Of a DNA stretch of 64,000 nt, positions 51,824 through 59,935 are shown one piece after another. The stretch comes from Ectobacillus ponti (lineage in GTDB: Bacteria; Bacillota; Bacilli; Bacillales; Bacillaceae_G), in the NCBI RefSeq assembly GCF_024294785.1, contig NZ_JANCLT010000007.1, positions 1 to 64,000 on the forward strand. The letters run 5' to 3'. Under the pieces are notes generated by a model that saw only the letters and a list, made by a program, of their open reading frames with translations, searched no databases and had not been told where the DNA came from. The translations under genes were made by a program, and so were the position numbers. Each line of letters begins with the position of its first letter. The first letter of the stretch is position 1.

Positions 51824-51850
51824 AAGAGGGACTGCCGCACAGTCCCTCTT
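51824..51850. terminator. Bidirectional terminator
   Basis: AAGAGGGACTG / CAGTCCCTCTT between the HTH/ATPase-like gene and the convergent dinB-type gene. Confidence 0.85.
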
Positions 51851-51854
51851 GTAC

Positions 51855-52334
51855 TTACTGCTGTACCAGCCTTAAAGCGCGGTAAGCATCCAAATTGCGG
51901 TGAATCTGGGCAATATGGCCCTTCAGATGGTCCACATACCCCCCCAGCAGCTCTTCAAGCGTTACCTTGCCCCGTTCCACATGGACGCCGGTACGGTCCC
52001 ATGCTTCAGCTGGAAGCGCTTCCAAAACAAAGGCGAAGGATTTGCGCAGCAGCTTTATAATCTCCAACGCAAGCTTGTAGTCCTGGTCTTTATAGCTCAA
52101 TATGCTGGCAAAGGCATCCTGGTCATAGGCTGTCAGCAGCGGATTGTCCTCCGCAAGAATTTTCTTCATGCGCTGTATGCCGATGCTTTCCGCATCCGCC
52201 AGATGAATCAGGATTTCATGTACGCTCCATGCTGTTTCAGAAGGTTTAAAGGATAAAATCTCCGGCGACAAGCCTGCCACCGTTTCCACCAAAGACACAT
52301 AGCCTTTCTTGTACTCTTCCACGAGATTCCGCAT
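51855..52334 (-). CDS. DinB-family four-helix protein
   Basis: A 159-residue DinB/YfiT-type protein. Possible metal-binding histidines are in SVHEILIHLADAE, VHVERGKVTLEELL and YVDHLKGHIAQIHRNL. Related proteins are metal-dependent thiol transferases (bacillithiol-linked) in Bacillus. The ATG at 52334 has GGGGG nine bases upstream; a 30-codon upstream extension is unsupported. Confidence 0.82.
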   Translation of the reverse strand: MRNLVEEYKKGYVSLVETVAGLSPEILSFKPSETAWSVHEILIHLADAESIGIQRMKKILAEDNPLLTAYDQDAFASILSYKDQDYKLALEIIKLLRKSFAFVLEALPAEAWDRTGVHVERGKVTLEELLGGYVDHLKGHIAQIHRNLDAYRALRLVQQ

Positions 52335-52507
52335 TGATAATGCCCCCTTTTTTTCCAGCTTCACCGTATATATTCGGCGGAGAAGGGCGGAATTCCTGTG
52401 CACCAGCCGGGAAATCTCCCTCATGCCAAGAGGATAAAAATTTCTCGAAATTTGCAGGATAAAGAAAGGAAACAGCGAATACTGTAAAAGGTTTGTCTGC
52501 AGCAGAG

Positions 52508-52542
52508 ATACACATGAAAATTTTGCATGTGTATGCTACAAT
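52508..52542 (+). promoter_or_regulatory. 27-bp palindrome at the yusI promoter
   Basis: ATACACATG-AAAATTTTG-CATGTGTAT (52508-52534) is palindromic over 27 bases with one symmetric mismatch. It ends two bases before a -10 TACAAT (52537-52542), with ATGAAA at the -35 position inside it. Its position suggests a repressor operator for the yusI-gcvH unit. Confidence 0.6.
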
Positions 52543-52570
52543 GATGGCATAGAAGGAAGCAGGTGAAATC

Positions 52571-52927
52571 ATGACAGTACAATTGTATTCTTATCCGAAA
52601 TGCGGGACATGCCAGAAGGCCAAGAAGTGGCTGGATGCGCATCATGTGTCCCATGAATTCGTACATATTGTGGAAGCGCCGCCTTCTGTCGAGCAGCTTC
52701 GAGCCATTTATGAAAGCAGCGGCCTGGAGCTGAAGAAGTTCTTTAACACAAGCGGCATGAAGTACCGTGAGCTTGGCATCAAGGACAAGGTGAAGGACAT
52801 GACGGAAGACGAGCAGCTGGCGCTTCTGGCATCTGACGGCATGCTGCTGAAGCGTCCGATCGTAACAGACGGCAGCAAGGTGACACTCGGCTTTAACGAG
52901 GAGCAGTTTGCACAAACGTGGCTGTAG
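52571..52927 (+). CDS. yusI: ArsC/Spx-family thioredoxin-fold protein (YusI)
   Basis: A 118-residue ArsC/Spx-like protein with a CGTC pair at residues 11-14 (YPKCGTCQKAKKWL) and the family KRPIVTDG segment. It lacks a clear RNA-polymerase-binding role by sequence. Same neighbour (gcvH) as in B. subtilis. The ATG follows GGAAGCAGGTGAAATC. Confidence 0.88.
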   Translation: MTVQLYSYPKCGTCQKAKKWLDAHHVSHEFVHIVEAPPSVEQLRAIYESSGLELKKFFNTSGMKYRELGIKDKVKDMTEDEQLALLASDGMLLKRPIVTDGSKVTLGFNEEQFAQTWL

Positions 52928-52973
52928 TACCGATAAGGTATTTACATAGTATACAATCATGGAGGGGACAGAA

Positions 52974-53357
52974 ATGAGTATTCCAAAGGAATTGCGTTAT
53001 TCAGAGGAGCATGAGTGGGTAAAAGCAGAGGGCAGCCGTATCGTAATCGGCATCACAGATTTCGCGCAGCATGAGCTGGGCGACATCGTATTCGTGGAGC
53101 TTCCGGAAATCGGCGCGGAGCTGAAGGCAAACGAGCCATTCGGCAGCGTGGAATCTGTTAAGACAGTATCCGAGCTGTATGCACCGATCAGCGGCAAGGT
53201 AGTGGAAGTAAACGGCGACCTTGGCGACAGCCCGGAGTTGGTGAATGAGTCTCCTTACGAAAAGGCTTGGATGGTTGTAATTGAAGCCTCCGACCTGAGT
53301 GAAGTGGACAGCCTGATGACGGCTGAGCAATATGCTGAGATGACAAATCAAGACTGA
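52974..53357 (+). CDS. gcvH: Glycine cleavage system H protein
   Basis: A 127-residue lipoyl carrier. The lipoylated Lys is residue 63 ([18 protein letters not shown]). GcvH carries aminomethyl groups in glycine cleavage and also serves as the lipoate relay in Bacillus. The ATG at 52974 has GGAGGGGACAGAA upstream. No gcvT or gcvP is adjacent, which is normal for this locus. Confidence 0.97.
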   Translation: MSIPKELRYSEEHEWVKAEGSRIVIGITDFAQHELGDIVFVELPEIGAELKANEPFGSVESVKTVSELYAPISGKVVEVNGDLGDSPELVNESPYEKAWMVVIEASDLSEVDSLMTAEQYAEMTNQD

Positions 53358-53363
53358 TGCCAG

Positions 53364-53412
53364 AGAAGGTTCTCCTGCCGGGAAGTCCGTGCAGGATGGG
53401 CCTTCTTTTTTC
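53364..53412 (+). terminator. Terminator after gcvH
   Basis: AGAAGGttCTCCTGC pairs with GCAGGATgggCCTTCT, followed by TTTTTTC. Confidence 0.8.
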
Positions 53413-53420
53413 TGTGAAAG

Positions 53421-53734
53421 GCCATGCTTCCACAGTGGTTCTGAACCTCCCTTCGGTGAGCTGAACGAGCCGGTTCCGCTTTTCGTGATGTCCAGCTCCA
53501 GCAGCCAGCCATCTGCCAGGGAAGAACCTGGCCAGACAAAGGCAAGGAGCGCCTTTGCGTGCCAGAACCGTTCCCTTCGGATGGCTAATCGGGCTGCTTC
53601 CGCTTTTCGTGATGTCCAGCTGCACCGGCTAGCTCACTGCCAGGGAGAACCTGCCCGCATAACAGGCAAAAAGCGCCTGTTAGCGGCCAGAACCTCCCTT
53701 CGGTGAGCTGAACGAGCCGGTTCCGCTTTTCGTG
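53421..53734 (+). repeat. Tandem palindromic elements U3a (partial), U3b, U3c
   Basis: U3a (53421-53489) is a right half only. U3b (53490-53610) and U3c (53614-53734) are complete, about 121 bp each. In U3b the helices are AGCAGCC/GGCTGCT, AGCCATC/GATGGCT and CAAAGGC/GCCTTTG. In U3c they are ACCGGCT/AGCCGGT, AGCTCAC/GTGAGCT and TAACAGGC/GCCTGTTA. Each helix changes on both sides together. Loops and CTGCCAGGGAGAACC, CCCTTCGG and TTCCGCTTTTCGTG are constant. Confidence 0.85.
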
Positions 53735-53842
53735 GCAAAATGGTATATTATGCAAACGAGAAAAACAGGAAACAACAAGGGAATAAGGAATATACTATAT
53801 ACTAAGGTTGTATCATAGTCTAACTTAGTCGGGTGATGCACA

Positions 53843-54187
53843 ATGATGGAACATGAGAAGGTCATAATTGTCGAAGGAAGATCCGACAAGAAGAAAATTG
53901 AGTCACTGATTAAGGAACCAGTGGAGATTGTCTGCACAAACGGCACCATCAGTCTTTCCAGGATGGACGAATTCATTGAACAGTTTTATGATAAGGATGT
54001 GTATATTCTCGTTGATGCGGATGCTGCGGGAGAAAAGTTGCGCCGGCAGCTGCAGCGCGAATTTCCGCAGGCCGAGCACTTGTATATTGACCGTGCGTAC
54101 CGGGAAGTGGCAACCGCGCCCACGCAGCATTTGGCAGCCATTCTGCTCAGCGCGCACATCGATGTCAATGCAGATTACTTACGATAG
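53843..54187 (+). CDS. yusF: Toprim-domain protein (YusF)
   Basis: A 114-residue single Toprim domain as in B. subtilis YusF and RNase-M5-like proteins: VIIVEGRSDKKKIESL carries the catalytic Glu and VYILVDADAAGEKLRRQL the DxD motif. Probably a small nuclease or nucleotidyl-transfer protein. The start may be either of two adjacent ATGs (53843 or 53846). Confidence 0.88.
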   Translation: MMEHEKVIIVEGRSDKKKIESLIKEPVEIVCTNGTISLSRMDEFIEQFYDKDVYILVDADAAGEKLRRQLQREFPQAEHLYIDRAYREVATAPTQHLAAILLSAHIDVNADYLR

Positions 54188-54198
54188 GACTGAATGGG

Positions 54199-54501
54199 AT
54201 GAAGGAGTGGACAGGAGACGAGGTCTCCCGGAGAATCGCAGCCGAGGAACGAGTCATTGTGTATTTGTACACGCCGCTGTGCGGGACATGTCAGCTTGCG
54301 AAGAAAATGATGGTGGTCGCTGAAGCCGCACTTGGCATGGAAGTCGGCATGACAGATTTGAACTATGCGCCCAAGCTGGCGTTGCAATATGAAGTGGAAA
54401 GTGTTCCCTGCCTGCTTATCTTCCGGAACGGAGAAGTGGCCAAGCGGGTATACGCGTTCCAATCCGTGGAGCATGTGTATCATGCGCTGAAGGATGCTTA
54501 A
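54199..54501 (+). CDS. yusE: Thioredoxin-like protein (YusE)
   Basis: A 100-residue thioredoxin-fold protein with a CGTC active site at residues 28-31 (YTPLCGTCQLAKKMM) and the cis-Pro in VESVPCLLIF. Cytoplasmic. It starts 12 bases after the yusF stop, so the two are cotranscribed as in B. subtilis; yusG is absent. A terminator follows. Confidence 0.9.
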   Translation: MKEWTGDEVSRRIAAEERVIVYLYTPLCGTCQLAKKMMVVAEAALGMEVGMTDLNYAPKLALQYEVESVPCLLIFRNGEVAKRVYAFQSVEHVYHALKDA

Positions 54502-54502
54502 G

Positions 54503-54528
54503 AGGAGGCCGGATTGGCCTCTTTTTTT
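54503..54528 (+). terminator. Terminator after yusE
   Basis: GAGGCC / GGCCTC stem then seven Ts. Confidence 0.9.
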
Positions 54529-54629
54529 GCTGTAGGAATGAATGAACAGTTCTGCGGAACAGGGGACGCATGAAACAATCCCTGTCTAAGGCTTGTTTCC
54601 ATTCTGCCTTGTATGGGAGGAACAGACGG

Positions 54630-54664
54630 AAAGTGCCCCTCTGTGAACAAAGGGGCGCCTTTTG
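54630..54664 (-). terminator. Probable terminator of the dehydratase gene
   Basis: AGGCGCCCCT / AGGGGCACTT stem on the minus strand, short T-run. Weak. Confidence 0.5.
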
Positions 54665-55783
54665 TTATAGCGTAATGGCTTGAAAGTCCCGTTTATATGG
54701 CGCCAGCAGGTCCCAGCGGAACTCTACGCCGGTTCCCGGTGTATCAGGGGCCACTGCACGCCCATTTTCAATGACGAGCGGCCGCGTGGTGTAGCGGTCA
54801 ATCGGGAAGCTGTGCACTTCTAAATAAGAGGCATGCGGCATGGCTGACATGAGACTGACGTGCAGCTCCTGCATCCCGTGGGTGCAGACAGGGAGATTGT
54901 GGGCAAAAGCAAGATTCGCCACCTTCAGCCAGCCCGTGATGCCGCCGATGTTAGAGGCGTCCGGCTGCGGAAAATCAATATTGCCACGGGAAATCATGTT
55001 TTGGAACTCGTAGATGGTATGCAGGTTTTCCCCGGCGGCGATGGCCAATCCACCTTCCTTGGAAATCCGGCCATAGCCGTGATAATCATCCGGAATAGTT
55101 GGTTCCTCAAGCCAAAGGACATTATATTCCCGCAGCTGTTTAGCTGCCTTAATGGCAGTCTCGAGCGACCATTTCATGTTGGCGTCAACCATGAACACCA
55201 CGTCTGGACCAATCAGCTCGCGCACAGCCGCGACACGTTCCATATCTTCCTCCAGCGTTTCCTGGCCAAGCTTGATTTTGACTGCTTGAAAGCCTGCATC
55301 CAAGTAGCCTTGCACGTTACGCAGCAGCTTTTCCTGAGAGAAGTTAAGATCAATTGCGCCCGCATAGCACTTGGTGCTATTGCTGGCGCCGCCAAGCAGC
55401 TTCCACAGGGGCTCGCCTGCTTTTTTCGCCCGTAAATCCCAGAGGGCAATGTCGATGGCAGAAATGGCAAAGGAGGCAATGCCGCCCCGGCCGACATAAT
55501 GAATCTTCCAATTCATATCCTCCCACAGCTTCTCCACACAAGAAGCATCTTTGCCCAGCAAAAACGGCTTTAGGTCATGCTCAATCATGGCACAAACCGC
55601 CCGGCCGCCAACACCCCCTGTATAGGTGTAGCCTACTCCCTCCGAGCCGTCAGATACTTTGATTTTTACAATGGGCAGCTCAAAATGGGTATGTATCCCG
55701 TGCTTCGCGTCTCCCAGCTCTTCCTCCAGCGGAATCTGATAATACTCAGTTACCACGTCTATAATTGTCCTCACAGCCGCCAT
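54665..55783 (-). CDS. Enolase-superfamily sugar-acid dehydratase (mandelate racemase subgroup)
   Basis: A 372-residue enolase-superfamily enzyme. The catalytic residues line up with mandelate racemase at a constant shift of five: K169-x-K171, metal ligands D200, E226 and E252, and the D275-H302 dyad. This set is typical of acid-sugar dehydratases (galactarate, talarate, gluconate types) and racemases that abstract a proton next to a carboxylate. The sugar-transport and dehydrogenase genes nearby favour a sugar-acid dehydratase. The ATG at 55783 is right after AAGGGAG; an in-frame GTG three codons in has better spacing. It lies downstream of the IclR gene on the same strand. Confidence 0.9.
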   Translation of the reverse strand: MAAVRTIIDVVTEYYQIPLEEELGDAKHGIHTHFELPIVKIKVSDGSEGVGYTYTGGVGGRAVCAMIEHDLKPFLLGKDASCVEKLWEDMNWKIHYVGRGGIASFAISAIDIALWDLRAKKAGEPLWKLLGGASNSTKCYAGAIDLNFSQEKLLRNVQGYLDAGFQAVKIKLGQETLEEDMERVAAVRELIGPDVVFMVDANMKWSLETAIKAAKQLREYNVLWLEEPTIPDDYHGYGRISKEGGLAIAAGENLHTIYEFQNMISRGNIDFPQPDASNIGGITGWLKVANLAFAHNLPVCTHGMQELHVSLMSAMPHASYLEVHSFPIDRYTTRPLVIENGRAVAPDTPGTGVEFRWDLLAPYKRDFQAITL

Positions 55784-55847
55784 CTCCCTTACAGTGGTTT
55801 ATATAGCACGCCCCTGGCCGGCAGCCAGGGACACGTACTTGATCATG

Positions 55848-56660
55848 TTAATAAAAGTTGATGCTGTCCCGCATAGCAGGCACAAAGCCAAGGCGGGTGG
55901 ATACATGGTTGTTTGCATGCTTGAGGGATTGAATGATTTGCTCCTGTTTGGCAAGCATCCGGTCCGTTGGTCCAGCGACACTAATCGCAGCAACCGCATG
56001 GCCGGTGTAGTTGAAAATCGGAACAGCAAAGCAGGTCAGCCCTTCCTCCACCTCTTCATCATCCATGGCAAAGCCGCGTTGCCTCACTAGAGAAAGCTCT
56101 TCGAAATAGCGTTGCTTATCCGTGATGGTATGCTCAGTGAACTTTGGCATCCCTTTCTCTGTCAGCACACGGTCTACTTCTTCAATATGAAAATTGGACA
56201 CGATGGCCTTTCCAAGCGAGGTACAGTGTACAGGCTTTCGTGTCCCGAGTTGGGCATTTGTGGTGACAGCCTGCTTGCCTTCCGCCTTGTACACATACAC
56301 GATTTCGCCATTGTTGTACACCGCAAGAAAAGCAGTTTCATTCAAATCATGGGCCAGCTGCTTTAAATGCGGTGCAGCAATATCGACAATGTTCCAGTTC
56401 GTCAATCCGGACATTCCTACTTCAATCGCTTTAATGCCAATATCATATTTTTCAGTGGATTCTATTTGCTCGACAAAGTGGCGGTTTTTCAATGCTTCTA
56501 AAATGCGGTGGGTGGTGCTTTTTGCCAACCCGAGCTCTTCGGCAATTTCACCCACTCCAACTGCCCCCTGTCTGGAGGCAATCAGCTCTAAAATGAGTAA
56601 AGCACGCTCTACTGCAGAGCTCGATTGAGCTGCATTATTTTTTTCCAAGTCTTTTTTCAT
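55848..56660 (-). CDS. IclR-family transcriptional regulator
   Basis: A 270-residue regulator: winged helix-turn-helix (about 15-75; ALLILELIASRQGAVGVGEIAEELGLAKSTTHRILEAL) and a C-terminal effector domain (about 90-255) with the CTSLGKAIVSN, RGFAMDDEEVEEGLTCFAVPI and GHAVAAISVAGP segments. IclR proteins commonly sense a pathway intermediate and control adjacent catabolic genes. Two palindromic operator candidates lie between this gene and the divergent operon. Confidence 0.93.
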   Translation of the reverse strand: MKKDLEKNNAAQSSSAVERALLILELIASRQGAVGVGEIAEELGLAKSTTHRILEALKNRHFVEQIESTEKYDIGIKAIEVGMSGLTNWNIVDIAAPHLKQLAHDLNETAFLAVYNNGEIVYVYKAEGKQAVTTNAQLGTRKPVHCTSLGKAIVSNFHIEEVDRVLTEKGMPKFTEHTITDKQRYFEELSLVRQRGFAMDDEEVEEGLTCFAVPIFNYTGHAVAAISVAGPTDRMLAKQEQIIQSLKHANNHVSTRLGFVPAMRDSINFY

Positions 56661-56701
56661 GAGAAACCATCTCGCTTCCTTTCAGGAATAGCATGAATAA
56701 C

Positions 56702-56737
56702 GGAACAATGTTCCTTTAATCTAATATTAGTTCCGTT
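56702..56737. promoter_or_regulatory. Candidate IclR operator O1
   Basis: GGAACAATGTTCC palindrome at 56702-56714 flanked by C and TTTA, plus TAGTTCCGTT at 56728. The same pair of elements recurs at O2. It lies close to the IclR gene start. Confidence 0.65.
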
Positions 56738-56901
56738 TTCGGTGCTAGTCAACTAAATATTCTGACTATTTTTTACAGAGGTTTCAATATTGGAATGATT
56801 TTGGGAGAGGTGCAGAAGCCAAAGGTAAATGTAATTATTTTTTATATTTTCTGAATTTTATAGTTGACCATACCGAAAAATGGAAGTATTATGAGTTCAG
56901 C

Positions 56902-56956
56902 GGAACAATGTTCCTTTATTTTTGGGTAAATCAAAAAAAGTGAAAGGTAGTTCCGT
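56902..56956. promoter_or_regulatory. Candidate IclR operator O2
   Basis: GGAACAATGTTCC at 56902-56914, exactly 200 bp from O1, with TAGTTCCGT at 56948. The 467-bp gap 56661-57127 is AT-rich and holds no other feature I recognise; the promoter of the plus-strand operon must lie here. Confidence 0.65.
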
Positions 56957-57127
56957 ATTAGGGATGTCATTGCTCATGCAAAGGGACATGGTCTAAGCTG
57001 CAAGTAAGCGTTCACATTCACCGGGAGTACATAAGAGATTACTAGAACAGAAGAATGCTGCTGAGAAGCCGGTGACCAGATGTTTGTAATGTTAGCTTCA
57101 TACATTCATTTTAGAGGAGGAACAAAC

Positions 57128-57913
57128 ATGTCAGATCTTCGTTTAGCTGGAAAGGTTGCTTTAGTAACAGGCGGGGGCCAAGGAATCGGCCGGGCTATTT
57201 GCTTGCGTCTTGCAAGTGATGGTGCTGATGTCGCAATTGCTGACTTGAATTTGGAGTCTGCTCAAGGCGTGGCAAGGGAAGTGGAAGAATTGGGCCGCCG
57301 GGCATTTGCCATGCAGGTGGATGTTCGCAGCAAGGAGGCTGTACGCAATAGTGTGCATCAGGTTGTTGCTGAGCTCGGCTCAATCGACATTCTTGTAAAC
57401 AATGCCGGCGTTGGCTTATTTAATGGAATCTTTGAAATTGATGAGCAAGAATTGGATTTGCAATATGAAGTAAACGTAAAGGGCTTGTTCTTTGCCATGC
57501 AGGCGGCAGCCGAGTACATGGTGAAAAATAATTCCGGCAAAATTATTAATCTTGCCTCTCAAGCAGGCCGCCGCGGCGAGCCATTTGCCTTGTCCTACTG
57601 CATGAGCAAGGCTGCAGTCATCAGCATGACACAGTCTGCCGCAATGGCGCTTGCTCCGCACAAGATAAATGTAAACGCTGTCGCACCGGGTGTTGTTGAT
57701 ACGCCGTTCTGGGAAAAGGTAGATAAAATTTTTGCCAGATTACAAAATCTTCCAGAGGGTGAACCGCGCCGCCGCGCAGTCGAAGCAATTCCGCTCGGCC
57801 GCATTGAGCAGCCGGAGGACGTGGCAAACGTCGTTTCCTTCCTGGCAGGGCCGGATTCCAACTATATGACGGGTCAAACGGTAAACGTTGACGGCGGAAA
57901 CGTCCTAAGCTAA
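57128..57913 (+). CDS. Short-chain dehydrogenase (polyol/sugar type)
   Basis: A 261-residue classical SDR: TGGGQGIGRAICLRL nucleotide motif, NNAGVGLF, catalytic Ser in NLASQAGRRG, and YCMSK Tyr-Lys. D at the end of beta-2 (IADLN) suggests NAD+. It resembles sorbitol/galactitol and glucose dehydrogenases of the SDR class. The ATG at 57128 follows GAGGAGGAACAAAC. First gene of a plus-strand operon that runs beyond the window. Confidence 0.9.
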   Translation: MSDLRLAGKVALVTGGGQGIGRAICLRLASDGADVAIADLNLESAQGVAREVEELGRRAFAMQVDVRSKEAVRNSVHQVVAELGSIDILVNNAGVGLFNGIFEIDEQELDLQYEVNVKGLFFAMQAAAEYMVKNNSGKIINLASQAGRRGEPFALSYCMSKAAVISMTQSAAMALAPHKINVNAVAPGVVDTPFWEKVDKIFARLQNLPEGEPRRRAVEAIPLGRIEQPEDVANVVSFLAGPDSNYMTGQTVNVDGGNVLS

Positions 57914-57947
57914 GATTATCATCCTTTAGAAATGGAGACCAGCTAAA

Positions 57948-58925
57948 ATGACGAGGAAAGTAATTGTAATAACAGACTGTGACCATCCGTCGGTGGCCAT
58001 CGAACGGGAAGTACTTGAGGGAATGGGCTTTACAGTCGTGTTAGAGCAGTGCCGTACAGAAGAAGACGTGATTGCCAAATGCCAGGAGGCATATGGCCTC
58101 ATCAATCAGTATGCGCCGCTGACAAAGCGGGTGCTTTCCTCGCTTCCGAATTGCCAGGTTGTCGTTCGTTACGGCGTTGGTGTGGACAATGTGGACTTGA
58201 ATGCTGCTTCTGAAGCCGGCATTCAGGTCTGCAATGTACCTGATTACGGAGTCGAGGAAGTATCTGATCATGCGCTGGCACTTATTTTTGCCCTGAAGAG
58301 AAAGATAAATCTGCTGTCTAACGATGTAAAACAAAATAACTGGGATTTCCAAATCTGCCGCCCCATCCGCCGTTTGCGGGATTTAACGCTTGGTGTTGTT
58401 GGTCTTGGCCGCATCGGCCAGGCAACAGCGAGAAAAGCAAAAGGCCTTGGCTGGAATGTGATCAGCTATGACCGCAATGAAAAACGTACAATGGCAGGTG
58501 TGCAATCCGTAACCTTTAACGAACTGCTGGAAACAGCAGACATCATCTCCGTTCACGTACCTCTCTCAACAGACACACATCATTTGTTCAGTCAAGAAGC
58601 ATTCCGCCGAATGAAGCGCGGCGCCATTATTGTAAATACAGCCCGCGGTCCCATTATCAATGAACGGGCCTTGGAAGAAGCCATCCACACTAATCAAATT
58701 GCAGGAGCTGCGTTGGATGTGATGGAGCAGGAGCCGCCGCAGCCGAATCATCCATTATTCAGGTTTGATAATGTCATTATTACACCTCATGCTGCCTGGT
58801 ATTCAGAAGAGGCTTCGTTTGATCTAAAACGAAAGGCTGCGGAGGAAGCAGGCCGAGTCGTGCTCGGGGAAGCGCCCTATAACCCGGTAAACGAACTCCA
58901 AGGGATTGGGGGCACTCCCCGATGA
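57948..58925 (+). CDS. D-2-hydroxyacid dehydrogenase family protein
   Basis: A 325-residue D-isomer-specific 2-hydroxyacid dehydrogenase. NAD motif GVVGLGRIGQ, catalytic Arg in VNTARGP, Glu in MEQEPP and His in ITPHAAW are present. It resembles the CtBP/phosphoglycerate-dehydrogenase-like branch. It could reduce or oxidise a 2-keto/2-hydroxy sugar acid. Its end overlaps the next gene by four bases (ATGA). Confidence 0.9.
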   Translation: MTRKVIVITDCDHPSVAIEREVLEGMGFTVVLEQCRTEEDVIAKCQEAYGLINQYAPLTKRVLSSLPNCQVVVRYGVGVDNVDLNAASEAGIQVCNVPDYGVEEVSDHALALIFALKRKINLLSNDVKQNNWDFQICRPIRRLRDLTLGVVGLGRIGQATARKAKGLGWNVISYDRNEKRTMAGVQSVTFNELLETADIISVHVPLSTDTHHLFSQEAFRRMKRGAIIVNTARGPIINERALEEAIHTNQIAGAALDVMEQEPPQPNHPLFRFDNVIITPHAAWYSEEASFDLKRKAAEEAGRVVLGEAPYNPVNELQGIGGTPR

Positions 58926-59905
58926 ATGATATGAAAGCGGTTATATATGAAGGAACACGTCAGGTGGCAACAAGAGAGGTGCCGCTTCCGAAAGGAAAGG
59001 AAGGTTGGTCTCTCATCAAGGTAGACTTCTGCGGGGTATGCGGCACAGATTTGAACATTTTTGCCGGAAGCCATCCGCGCGCTAAGGAAGCTCTTATTAT
59101 TGGACATGAGTTTGCCGGCACGGTGGTGGAGCATCCTGACCTTCCCGCCGGAACAGCAGTTACCGTCAGGCCGCTCTTGTTCTGCGGGACCTGTGAGCCG
59201 TGCCAGGATGGAAATTCGCATGTGTGCGAGTCGCTTGGCTTGCTTGGCATTGATCGGCCTGGGGGGATGGCTGAGTATGTGCTGGCTCCGGCGGATGAGG
59301 TGTACCCGCTGCCGCCAGGCATGTCCATGAAGCGAGGTGCGTTAATTGAACCTTTTGCGGTCGCAGTGCATGCAGTGCGGGAATCCGCTTTTAAGCCGGG
59401 AGATGCTGTAACCGTTTTCGGTGCTGGTCCGATTGGCTTGTGCGTGGCGGTTACGCTGAAGCTGTTCGGGGCCACCGATGTGGCTGTGGTGGAAGTGCAG
59501 CCGTTCCGGAAGGAGATTGCTGCTGCCCTGGGCTTTACCGTCATTGATCCGTCACAGCCGGATGCAGTCATTCCGCAGCGGCCGGTCGTATATGACTGCG
59601 CGGCCCATCCTTCAGTAGCCAAACAGCTGGTGCAGGTTACAGCCATTAAGGGACAAATTGTACTGGTCGGCACCTACAAGTATCCAACAGAACTGGACTT
59701 GCAAAACATTACATTTAAAGAATTGTCTGTAAAGGGAACCCGCGTATATACAAGGAAAGACTATGAAATTGCGGCGGCATTGCTTTCCAGTGACTTTGAG
59801 TTTGAAAGAATGATTACGCATGAATACCCGGCTGACCAAGCAGCGGAAGCATTTGAACTGCTGGCGGCCGGCGGAGACAGCGTGAAAGTTCTTATCACAC
59901 TATAA
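58922..59905 (+). CDS. Zinc-dependent alcohol/polyol dehydrogenase (MDR family)
   Basis: A 327-residue medium-chain dehydrogenase. Catalytic zinc ligands are in CGVCGTD and GHEFAG with the EPFAV Glu. The structural zinc site is C-x2-C-x2-C-x7-C (CGTCEPCQDGNSHVC). Rossmann motif VFGAGPIGL follows. It resembles sorbitol/threonine dehydrogenases. Coupled to the preceding gene by an ATGA overlap. Confidence 0.92.
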   Translation: MNDMKAVIYEGTRQVATREVPLPKGKEGWSLIKVDFCGVCGTDLNIFAGSHPRAKEALIIGHEFAGTVVEHPDLPAGTAVTVRPLLFCGTCEPCQDGNSHVCESLGLLGIDRPGGMAEYVLAPADEVYPLPPGMSMKRGALIEPFAVAVHAVRESAFKPGDAVTVFGAGPIGLCVAVTLKLFGATDVAVVEVQPFRKEIAAALGFTVIDPSQPDAVIPQRPVVYDCAAHPSVAKQLVQVTAIKGQIVLVGTYKYPTELDLQNITFKELSVKGTRVYTRKDYEIAAALLSSDFEFERMITHEYPADQAAEAFELLAAGGDSVKVLITL

Positions 59906-59935
59906 AACAACCAAATATCTAGAGGAGGGGTTTGT

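Noticed and set aside
53421-53734. CRISPR-like array at the tandem elements
   Set aside because: Units are about 121 bp, imperfect and internally palindromic, with no 25-40 bp repeat/spacer pattern and no cas genes.
54530-54629. Short frame starting ATGAATGAACAG after yusE
   Set aside because: Only eleven codons, no ribosome site, between two terminators.
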